From NCBI RefSeq assembly GCF_900108185.1, contig NZ_FNVA01000003.1:124001-188000 (forward strand): a stretch of DNA of 64,000 bases. Reading direction: 5' to 3'. Under the pieces are notes generated by a model. It saw nothing but the letters and a program-made list of their open reading frames with translations. It ran no database searches and was not told where the DNA came from. The position numbers and the translations under genes are program-made. Positions 33,848-41,604 of the stretch are shown here, one piece after another (position 1 is the stretch's first letter; each line of letters starts with the position of its first letter). Origin of the DNA: Bryocella elongata. GTDB lineage: Bacteria; Acidobacteriota; Terriglobia; Terriglobales; Acidobacteriaceae.

Positions 33848-34663
33848 CTACTTCTTCTGAAAGACAAGCTTCTCCGTGAAGTGCTGACCGGTCTCGAGCG
33901 AACCCGTGCTCGTAACCGTCATGGTCCTTCCGTCCGGCGTTACTGCCCAGCGGTCTTTCTGCGTAGGCTGTTGATCGCGGCGATAGGTCGCGTCCACGGT
34001 GTGTGCGTCGGGTTGCGCCAGCTGCACGGTGTCGTTGCGCGAGTTTCTGAGGTCGTACGGCTTGCCGTCGAAGTGCGCGGTGTAGCTGTAGTCGCCTTCG
34101 AAGTGCACACCATCCCCGCCTACGGCGGAGATCGTCAGGGTCATGCCCTGCCGCATGCGGGTCTTGCTTACATCCTGAGTCCAGTCTCCGGCGAAGGGAT
34201 CGGGAGCCTGTTTCGCGGCCTTCGCGCGCGTCCAGACCGAGATCTGGTCGGGATGCCCGGGGCGCGAGGTGGTCAGTGTCAACTCGCTGCCATCCTTCGA
34301 CAGGCCATTGCGAATCGTCGAAACGACCGTGCCGTTCTTCTTTTCGATGACCTCGACCTGCTTCCTGTTGATGCGGTGAAGCTGGACCTGATCGAAGGCG
34401 GGATTGGCGGCGACGGGTGACTGCTTCCCGTTGGCCTGGGTGGTGAAGTCGAGATGCGTCTCGCCGGTCATGATGACGTGCACCATCTCTTTCGTGGAGA
34501 CGATGGTGAGCTTGTCGGGAGGCGTGAGCGTCGAATCGGCAGAGACCAGCGTCCATGCGCCGATGCGAGGATCAGCTGCGAAGGCCGGGGACGCCGTAAG
34601 CAGGCCGAGGAACGCGCCGATGGCGAGGCTGAGGATCGAGGTTCTGGTCGTGTTGGGGTTCAT
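33848..34663 (-). CDS. Secreted protein of unknown function with an internal duplication
   Basis: About 271 residues from the ATG at 34663, starting with a clear signal peptide (TSILSLAIGAFLGLL, cleavage near AFAAD). Two similar halves follow, each about 110 residues. The first starts IGAWTLVSADST and the second FAGDWTQDVSKT. Each later has an FDGK- or NGK-like turn, a DxVQL element and a strand of the type DGxxLTxTxxG. This looks like a pair of small beta-barrel or lipocalin-like domains; related repeats occur in secreted Acidobacteriota proteins. I cannot assign a function. Its place between the acyl-AMP ligase gene and the MMPL gene raises the possibility of lipid binding, but the gene is on the opposite strand and this is only a guess. 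Confidence 0.75.
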   Translation of the reverse strand: MNPNTTRTSILSLAIGAFLGLLTASPAFAADPRIGAWTLVSADSTLTPPDKLTIVSTKEMVHVIMTGETHLDFTTQANGKQSPVAANPAFDQVQLHRINRKQVEVIEKKNGTVVSTIRNGLSKDGSELTLTTSRPGHPDQISVWTRAKAAKQAPDPFAGDWTQDVSKTRMRQGMTLTISAVGGDGVHFEGDYSYTAHFDGKPYDLRNSRNDTVQLAQPDAHTVDATYRRDQQPTQKDRWAVTPDGRTMTVTSTGSLETGQHFTEKLVFQKK

Positions 34664-34897
34664 CGCGGTTGTCACAAACTGTAGGATGCTGCCTCCTGAA
34701 CCGCCGCGCGGTTTCCACAATGTAGCAGACCTGCATGAGCTCAAAGCGTGAGGCGCAACACGGTGTATCCTGACGACGATACGAAGCGTGAGGGCCCGCT
34801 TCGGTTGCCCGTCGCGAACGCGATTCGCCCTCTGTAGTCTTGTACCAATCCGGTCGCCGTCTCAGACCTTGAACGTGCGACCCCCTTGTCGACCATC

Positions 34898-37150
34898 ATG
34901 AGTTTCAAGCCATCGCGACGCATCTGGGCCGCCGGCGCCGTCTTCGCGGGCGTCCTCGCGCTGCTCCCGTTTTCCTTCCACTCTGAGCGTCATCTCGAGA
35001 CCGCCACGCGCGTGGAAGGGAGCGATGCCCAGACCGTCGTGCAGGAGCTGAAGACACGCTTTCGCTCGCCGTTCGTAGACCAGGTGGTGGTGGTCGTCCA
35101 GGGGCTGCCGGCCGCCGATACCGATGAAGGCGCACAGGCGCTGACGGCCATCGTGAACGGCTTGAAGGACCAGCCGGGCGTCTCCGGCATCGTCTCGTAC
35201 CTCGACCTGCATGACTCCATCTTCCTGGGCAAAGGGGGCGGGACCTACGTGGTGCTGGGACTCGCGTCGCCGGATGGCCCGGTCGAGAACCTGGTGCCTG
35301 CGATCTCCGCGCAGTCGCGTTCGCTGGCGAACCAGCTCCGGCCACGCTACCCGAAGATCAGCCTGGAGCTGACCGGCGAGATCCCGCTGAACTTCGACAT
35401 CCGCAAGGCCAGCGCGGATGAGGTGCAACGCAGCGAAAGCCTGGTGATCCCGGCGACACTGGCGCTGCTGCTGCTGGCCTTCGGCAGCCTGGTCGCCGCG
35501 CTGATTCCGCTGGCCGTGGGACAGCTCGCCATTGCGACGACGCTGGCGATTGCTTCCCTTCTGGCCGCGCGCTTTCACCTCTCCATCCTGGTGCAGAACC
35601 TGGCCACGATGCTGGGGCTGGGGCTGGGCATCGACTACACATTGCTCATGGTGAGCCGCTTCCGAGAGGCTGTCGCGGCAGGCAACGACGGGCCCACGGC
35701 GGCGGCCATTGCCGCGCGGCGCGCGGGGCGCACGCTGCTGATTTCGGCTTCGACCGTGGCGATTGGCTTCGTTGCGCTGCTCACCGTGCCCATCAGCGAG
35801 ATTCGCTCCATCGGCGTCGCGGGATGTCTCGTGGCCGCGACGAGCGTACTGCTCGCCAACACGTTAGTGCCCGCCGTGCTTGCGCTCCTGGGCCGACGCA
35901 TCGATTTATGCCGCCTGCCGTTCAAGCCGAAGCTGGATGAGTGCGCTTCGGAGCGCGTGGGCAAAAAGTGGCGGAGCTGGGGCCGGGGCATTGTGGCGCA
36001 TCCGTGGCTGGCGATGCTCTTTGCCGGGCTTCCGATGCTGGCGCTGGCGTGGCAGGCTACCAAGCTCGACACGAGCCTGCCGAAGGGCGACTGGCTGCCG
36101 AAGGCGGCCGAGTCCGTGCACGCGCTGCACACGCTGGAGCAGATGGATCGGGCGGGCATCGTGCAGTCGATGCGCGTCATCGTAGAGTTGCCGAGCCAGG
36201 CTCACGAGTCGATCTCCGAGAGCGATGCAGGCTGGGCCGCGATCGACAAGGCCAGCAAGACGCTGGCGAGCGATCCTCGGAGTGAGCGGGTGATCTCGCT
36301 GACGACGGTTGCGGGCGGTGACCGGAGTTTCCTGACCGATGTCTCCCGCGACACGCGGCGGACGTTTCTCAGCAGCGATGGTCACGCTGCGCTGATCGAG
36401 GTGCTGCCGAAGACTTCGGTCACTCTGCGGGAGCAGGTGGACTGGGTGCGCGAGGTGCGGAGGTCGGGCGGCGAGGCGCTGACCGGAGTACCCGGAACCA
36501 CGCTGCTGATCGGGGGAATCCCCGCGCTGAACGGCGACTATCAGACGATCATTGAGAAGCGTTTCCTTCCGGTGATGGAGCTGGTGGTGGCCGGGACGCT
36601 GCTGGCACTCCTGGCGGGCTTCCGCTCGATCTTCGCAGCGATAAAGGCGATCCTGCTGAACCTGCTCTCGGTGGCCGCGTCGTTTGGGGCGCTGGTATTG
36701 GTTTTTCAGAAGGGGTTTGGCAGTGGGATGCTGGGGGTGCCGGGTGGGACGGGGAGCGTCTTTCCGCTTGTGCCGATCGTGACGTTTGCGATCACCTTCG
36801 GGCTGAGCATGGACTACGAGGTCTTCCTGGTGGCGCGGGTGCTGGAGGCCCGGCGCAGCGGGCTGAGCGAGGATGAGGCTATTCCCGAGGCTCTGGCTCG
36901 TACAGCGGGGCTGATTACGAGCGCGGCGGCGATCATGATCGTGGTCTTCGCGGCGTTTACCTTCGGCAACTTCCTGGTGGTGAAGATGATCGGGTTCACG
37001 CTGGCGGTCGCGGTGCTGATCGACGCGACGCTGGTGCGGATGGTGATTGGGCCGGCGCTGCTGTGCGTCGCGGGCGACTGGAACTGGTGGCCAGGTGGGC
37101 TGGCAAAGGTCAAGGCCGCGCCGGAGAAATCGCTGGCTCCCGGAGATTGA
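34898..37150 (+). CDS. MMPL/RND-superfamily lipid exporter
   Basis: About 750 residues from the ATG at 34898 (a TTG 12 nt upstream is possible). The protein has the duplicated RND layout: one N-terminal helix, an extracytoplasmic domain, a block of about five to six helices with GLGLGIDYTLLMVSRFREA, a second extracytoplasmic domain, and a second helix block with FGLSMDYEVFLVARVLEA. The paired GxxxDY motifs in the TM4 and TM10 equivalents carry the proton-relay Asp of MMPL proteins. With about 750 residues it is MMPL/YdfJ-sized, not AcrB-sized. MMPL proteins export lipids and lipopeptides, often from loci that also encode FAALs. It is therefore the likely exporter for the product of the neighbouring megasynthase, though this is inference from position. 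Confidence 0.9.
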   Translation: MSFKPSRRIWAAGAVFAGVLALLPFSFHSERHLETATRVEGSDAQTVVQELKTRFRSPFVDQVVVVVQGLPAADTDEGAQALTAIVNGLKDQPGVSGIVSYLDLHDSIFLGKGGGTYVVLGLASPDGPVENLVPAISAQSRSLANQLRPRYPKISLELTGEIPLNFDIRKASADEVQRSESLVIPATLALLLLAFGSLVAALIPLAVGQLAIATTLAIASLLAARFHLSILVQNLATMLGLGLGIDYTLLMVSRFREAVAAGNDGPTAAAIAARRAGRTLLISASTVAIGFVALLTVPISEIRSIGVAGCLVAATSVLLANTLVPAVLALLGRRIDLCRLPFKPKLDECASERVGKKWRSWGRGIVAHPWLAMLFAGLPMLALAWQATKLDTSLPKGDWLPKAAESVHALHTLEQMDRAGIVQSMRVIVELPSQAHESISESDAGWAAIDKASKTLASDPRSERVISLTTVAGGDRSFLTDVSRDTRRTFLSSDGHAALIEVLPKTSVTLREQVDWVREVRRSGGEALTGVPGTTLLIGGIPALNGDYQTIIEKRFLPVMELVVAGTLLALLAGFRSIFAAIKAILLNLLSVAASFGALVLVFQKGFGSGMLGVPGGTGSVFPLVPIVTFAITFGLSMDYEVFLVARVLEARRSGLSEDEAIPEALARTAGLITSAAAIMIVVFAAFTFGNFLVVKMIGFTLAVAVLIDATLVRMVIGPALLCVAGDWNWWPGGLAKVKAAPEKSLAPGD

Positions 37151-37368
37151 GCGGGGGCCGCTCTCTCCTAATGTGATTTCCGCAGGGATCTGCTGCACAT
37201 CCGAGTCGCAGGGAACCATCTCCGGATGGTGTGCGTACCTCTGTTCACGACCTGAAGTTCTGTTTGCCTGACTCCTGCGCCAAGATTTTGCATCCGCGCT
37301 CCATCGCAGCAACGTTATAGCGAGTAGCCTGCCGCAGCTTTCGGCAGCGGCTATCTCCCGAGGACCCC

Positions 37369-40134
37369 ATGCGACTTTCCTGCGCCGCCGCCATGATTGC
37401 GGCGATGACACTTCCCTGCGTTCTGCATTCAGCCGCTGCGCAGACCGCGTGTGCCACGGGCGCGCCGCTCGCGGGCCTGGTGCGCGATACGACCCTGGCG
37501 ATTATCCCCGGGGCATCGGTGCAGGTGGATGGCGGCAAGGCTGTCACCTCCGGCTCGGACGGCCGTTACCGCTTCCCTTGCGTTGCGCCCGGGAAGCATA
37601 CGTTGCATGTGACGGCCGACAGCTTCGCCGTGCTGGACATGGCCGTGACGACGCCGCGCCCGGCGGAGTTGAACCTGACCCTGCAGCCGGGGGATGTGAA
37701 GACCACCGTCGATGTTTCCACCGACGCCGAGGAGATTGAGCAGCCCTCTGCGACATCGACGGGCGCCTCGAAGACCATCACCAGCAAGCAGCTTTCGACG
37801 CTGGCGGATGATCCGGACGACCTGTTGCGGGAGCTGCAGCAACTTTCGGCGGCGTCCGGTGGATCGCCCTCAGCGGCGACCGTAGCCGTGGATGGCTTCG
37901 ACAATGGTGAGGGCGGAACGCATCTTCCGCCGAAGTCGTCGATCGCGTACATCAAGGTGAATCCGGACCTGTTCTCGGCGGAGTACCGCAACCCGCCGTT
38001 CGGCGGCGGACGCATTGAGATCTATACGAAGCCGGGGCAGTCGACCTTTCACGGGGCGCTGTTCATGACGAACTCCAGCTCTTTTATGAATGCGCGCGAT
38101 CCTTTCTCGACGGCTCCCGCTTCGCTGGGCAAGCAGCGGTATGGATTCGAGCTGACGGGGCCGATCCGGAAGAAGGGTTCGGACTTCTTTACGTCGCTGG
38201 AGCATCGCGACATCTCGAACGCTGCCGTGGTGAACGCTGTTGGCGTGAACGCCGCGGGAGTGCAGACTCCGATTCTGCAGACGGTAGCGGCTCCGCAGCA
38301 CATGTTCATCGGCAACCTGAAGACGGACTGGCAGCTGGGCGAGAAGAACACGCTGATTGCGAGCTTCGACCACTGGAGCAACGATCGGCCGAACTTCAAC
38401 GTGGGCGGAACGAATCTGCCGGAGAACGGCTACGACAACAGCCAGTATGACGAGAACTTGCACCTGGCGCTGGTGACGACGATCTCGCCGAAGATCATGC
38501 ACGAGGGCCGGATCGGCATGGAGTGGGACGGGTATACCTACGCGCCCAACTCGACGGCCCCGCAGGTTTCGGTTGCGGGAGCGTTCACGGGCGGAGGATC
38601 GGCGCTGGGAGCGGCGCATGAGCACGAGATCTGGTCATCGATCATCGACGACATCATCATCCAGACGAAGAACCACCTGATCAAGGTGGGCATTCAACCG
38701 GAGTTCGTGCACCTCAACACGTATTCGCCGACGAACTTCAACGGGGTTTACACGTTTGGCGGCGGGACGACCTCCACCGGCCAGACGCTGACGGGAATCC
38801 AGCAGTATGTGAACGCGCTGAACGGCGCGGCGAATGGTTCGCCGACCAGCTTCAACAACACGACGGGCAGCCCGTACGTGGAGGTGTTCCAGTTCCGCAA
38901 TGCGTTGTTCGTGCAGGACGACTGGAACATCCGGCCCAACGTTCATTTCTCGTCGGGTGTGCGGTACTACGTGCAGGAGAAGCCTTCCATCACGGCGGCG
39001 GTGCAGCCGCGCTTCGGGTTCTCCTATACGCCGGACAAGAAGGCGACGTGGAACCTGCATGCCCATGCCGGTATGTTTGCAGGCCGCTGGGGAGCGCATG
39101 GATGGGAGTCGATGGTGTTCTACAACGGCACGGACCGCAGCGTGAACACGGTTTATACGCCGACGTGCGCGGGAGCGTTCGACCCCACCACGTGCCAGCC
39201 TTTGAGCACAGGCAGCGTGATCCGCTCGGTGCGGACGCTGCAGCCGGGTTTCCGAGAGACCTACTGGTCGATGGAGAACCTCGGCTTCAGCAAGACGCTG
39301 CCGCAGAAGTTCACTCTCAGCGGCGATTACTACATCACGCAGATGTGGCACTATGCGCGGACGCAGAACATCAACTCGCCGACGAACGACCTGCCCACGG
39401 GGCCGCGGCCTTATGGAGCGAACCTGAACATCCTGCAGATGCAAAGCTCGGGTCGAGGCTATGGCAACGTGGTCTTTGTGGGACTCACGAACCAGTCGCT
39501 GAAGAAGGTGCAGTTCTTTGCGGGTGCGGTGCGCGTGGACATCATCGACAACACGGACGACAACCAGTACTTCACGCCGCAGACCACCGGTGTGACCGCG
39601 GGCGAGTATGCCCGGCGCGATAACCAGGGGCTGTGGCAGATCTTCGGCAACGCCACGGTTCACCTGCCGGAGAAGATCCAGTTCAGCGCCAACTACAACG
39701 GCACAGGGCTGCAGGCTTACAACGTGACCACCGGGTTCGACAACAATGGCGATGGCGACTTCAACGATCGGCCGCAATACGCGGTCGCGGGCACCCCGCT
39801 TTGTTCGGTGAATCCGAAGGCCAGCCCGTGCGGCTACAACACGCCATGGGGAGAGCTTGTGGCTTCGGGTGGCGTGGGTTCGCTTTCACGCGACAAGGGT
39901 GAGATGCCGTGGACGTTCTTCCTCGACACGAACCTGCAGCGGACGTTCAACCTGACCAAGAACACGAAGGCCGATCATCCGCAGACGCTGATGGTGAACC
40001 TTCGCAGCTCAAACGTGCTGAACCATCTGAACGCTTCGGCGGTGGGTTCGGTGCTGGGCTCTCCGAACTTCGGGCAAGCGTACGCGGCGAACCCGGGACG
40101 CCGCGTTGAAGTGGGGCTGCGGTACAGCTTCTAG
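37369..40134 (+). CDS. TonB-dependent receptor-like outer membrane protein
   Basis: The 921-residue protein has a signal peptide (cleavage near SAAAQTAC), a carboxypeptidase-regulatory-like domain (PLAGLVRDTTLAIIPGASVQ, DGRYRFPCV), a plug region (about 110-230, with VAVDGFDNGEG) and a beta-barrel ending VEVGLRYSF with the terminal Phe expected of outer membrane barrels. GAGGA precedes the ATG by about 5 nt. It belongs to the same broad family as the larger receptor on the other strand but is about 380 residues shorter. It follows the MMPL gene by 218 bp on the same strand and could bring in, or release, a compound made by the lipid cluster, though nutrient uptake is equally likely. A terminator hairpin follows. 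Confidence 0.9.
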   Translation: MRLSCAAAMIAAMTLPCVLHSAAAQTACATGAPLAGLVRDTTLAIIPGASVQVDGGKAVTSGSDGRYRFPCVAPGKHTLHVTADSFAVLDMAVTTPRPAELNLTLQPGDVKTTVDVSTDAEEIEQPSATSTGASKTITSKQLSTLADDPDDLLRELQQLSAASGGSPSAATVAVDGFDNGEGGTHLPPKSSIAYIKVNPDLFSAEYRNPPFGGGRIEIYTKPGQSTFHGALFMTNSSSFMNARDPFSTAPASLGKQRYGFELTGPIRKKGSDFFTSLEHRDISNAAVVNAVGVNAAGVQTPILQTVAAPQHMFIGNLKTDWQLGEKNTLIASFDHWSNDRPNFNVGGTNLPENGYDNSQYDENLHLALVTTISPKIMHEGRIGMEWDGYTYAPNSTAPQVSVAGAFTGGGSALGAAHEHEIWSSIIDDIIIQTKNHLIKVGIQPEFVHLNTYSPTNFNGVYTFGGGTTSTGQTLTGIQQYVNALNGAANGSPTSFNNTTGSPYVEVFQFRNALFVQDDWNIRPNVHFSSGVRYYVQEKPSITAAVQPRFGFSYTPDKKATWNLHAHAGMFAGRWGAHGWESMVFYNGTDRSVNTVYTPTCAGAFDPTTCQPLSTGSVIRSVRTLQPGFRETYWSMENLGFSKTLPQKFTLSGDYYITQMWHYARTQNINSPTNDLPTGPRPYGANLNILQMQSSGRGYGNVVFVGLTNQSLKKVQFFAGAVRVDIIDNTDDNQYFTPQTTGVTAGEYARRDNQGLWQIFGNATVHLPEKIQFSANYNGTGLQAYNVTTGFDNNGDGDFNDRPQYAVAGTPLCSVNPKASPCGYNTPWGELVASGGVGSLSRDKGEMPWTFFLDTNLQRTFNLTKNTKADHPQTLMVNLRSSNVLNHLNASAVGSVLGSPNFGQAYAANPGRRVEVGLRYSF

Positions 40135-40164
40135 AGCGGATTTCCTGATGATGTGCCAGTGGTC

Positions 40165-40232
40165 GATATGTCGGGCTTTCAGCCCTCGGCCTATCGCTGG
40201 TACCTTACCCAGGCCTTCGGCCCTGAGATGCA
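40165..40232. repeat. REP-like palindromic intergenic repeat
   Basis: Two GC-rich palindromic units, CGGGCTTTCAGCCCTCG and CAGGCCTTCGGCCCTG, flank a short spacer with GGTACC. On the minus strand it reads as the GGGCTGAAAGCCC plus GGGCCGAAGGCC repeat that I recall as scattered in Acidobacteriota and relatives. Identification is by pattern, not by search. Confidence 0.6.
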
Positions 40233-40255
40233 CACCTGAAGGGAGATGTCCAAGG

Positions 40256-40288
40256 GAAGCGCTGCTCATCTCCAGTGAGCAGCGCTTC
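40256..40288. terminator. Bidirectional hairpin terminator
   Basis: A perfect 13-bp stem, GAAGCGCTGCTCA with TGAGCAGCGCTTC, has a 7-nt loop and lies between the convergent receptor and aldolase genes. Confidence 0.75.
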
Positions 40289-40309
40289 GTCGTTGAGGAC
40301 CAGAGGCCG

Positions 40310-41374
40310 TCAGGACGTCAACGCGCGCAGGTCTTCCACCAGCGCGGTCACTCGCTCGGGTGAGCTATCCCACGCGAACATGAAGCGGGCACCGCCGCCG
40401 ATGAAGGTATAGAACAGCCAACCGCGCGCGCGGAGGCCTTCTGCGATCTCGCTAGGCAGTGTGAGGAAGACTGCATTGGCCTGCGCCTTGAACATGAGCT
40501 TGATACCAGGGAGCGATTCGACGCGATGCGCGAAGTCCTGCGCGCACGCGTTGGCATGCGAGGCATGGCGAAGCCAGGCACCACTCTCCAGCATCGCGAC
40601 CCAGGGCGCGGCGAGGAAGCGCATCTTCGAGGCGAGTTGGCCTGCCTGCTTGCAGCGATAGTCGAAGTCTTCAGCGAGCTTCGTATCGAAGAAGATGACG
40701 GCCTCGCCGACGGCCATGCCGTTCTTCGTGCCGCCGAAGCACAGCACGTCGACGCCGGCCTTCCATGTCATCTCCGCAGGGGAGCAGCCGAGCGAAGCGC
40801 AGGCGTTGGCGAAGCGGGCGCCATCCATATGCAGCTTGAGTCCGAGGCTGCGGCACTCGGCGGAGATCGCATGGATCTCGTCGAGGGTATACAGCTCGCC
40901 GGTTTCCGTGGGCTGCGTGATGGTGACGGCGCGGGGCTTCGGGTAGTGGATGTCGGTGCGCTTGAGCGCGATGGAGCGGATGGCTTCGGGCGTGAGCTTG
41001 CCGTTGGAGGAAGGCGCGACGAGGAGCTTGGAGCCATTGGAGAAGAACTCCGGCGCGCCGCATTCGTCGGTCTCGACGTGGGCCGACTCCGAGCAGATGA
41101 CGCTGTGATAGCTCTGGCAGAGTGACGCCAGAGCGAGCGAGTTGGCAGCGGTGCCATTGAAGGCGAAGAAGACCTCGCAGGGAGTTTCGAAGAGGGTGCG
41201 GAACGCCTCCGAGGCGCGCGCGGTCCACTGATCGCCACCGTATGCGGGCTCATGGCCGCTGTTGGCCTCGTTCATCGCGGCCCACGCTTCGGGACACACT
41301 CCGGCGTAGTTATCGCTGGCAAATTGCTGGGGCTGCTGCATGGATTGGGTCCAAGCCTTTCGTTCGTCAATCAT
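40310..41374 (-). CDS. ltaE: Low-specificity L-threonine aldolase-like PLP enzyme
   Basis: About 354 residues from the Met at 41374; the longer frame to 41548 adds a segment without family character. The fold is the fold-type I beta-eliminating lyase/threonine aldolase type. The N-terminal FASDNYAG is the typical start, with EVFFAFNGTAAN next, LHMDGARFANA carrying the PLP-contacting Asp, and FGGTKNGM carrying the Schiff-base Lys. The enzyme splits L-threonine or L-allo-threonine to glycine and acetaldehyde. The gene is isolated, with a terminator on each side. No strong Shine-Dalgarno was found, and a Met at MQQPQQ is another possible start. Confidence 0.9.
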   Translation of the reverse strand: MIDERKAWTQSMQQPQQFASDNYAGVCPEAWAAMNEANSGHEPAYGGDQWTARASEAFRTLFETPCEVFFAFNGTAANSLALASLCQSYHSVICSESAHVETDECGAPEFFSNGSKLLVAPSSNGKLTPEAIRSIALKRTDIHYPKPRAVTITQPTETGELYTLDEIHAISAECRSLGLKLHMDGARFANACASLGCSPAEMTWKAGVDVLCFGGTKNGMAVGEAVIFFDTKLAEDFDYRCKQAGQLASKMRFLAAPWVAMLESGAWLRHASHANACAQDFAHRVESLPGIKLMFKAQANAVFLTLPSEIAEGLRARGWLFYTFIGGGARFMFAWDSSPERVTALVEDLRALTS

Positions 41375-41552
41375 CAAGAACTGCTCGCTAACTTCTCGTT
41401 GGGAGCGTTCGGTGACGCGCGGCTGGAACCCGAGGTTTGCCGGATCGGCCACATCTCCCGGAGCGGGACGCCACCTTGCCCGGGAGCAGGTTGGCGTTGG
41501 GCATGCAGCCCAACTCTTGATGTCATTTCTAGGATAGCCGAAGGCCACTGAT

Positions 41553-41591
41553 AGCGCACGCCGCGCTCGTTATTCGAACGCGGCGTGCGCT
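41553..41591 (-). terminator. Hairpin terminator of the hexosaminidase gene
   Basis: A perfect 13-bp stem, AGCGCACGCCGCG with CGCGGCGTGCGCT, has a 13-nt loop and lies just downstream of the hexosaminidase stop codon on the minus strand. Confidence 0.75.
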
Positions 41592-41604
41592 GCGACCTTC
41601 GCTG

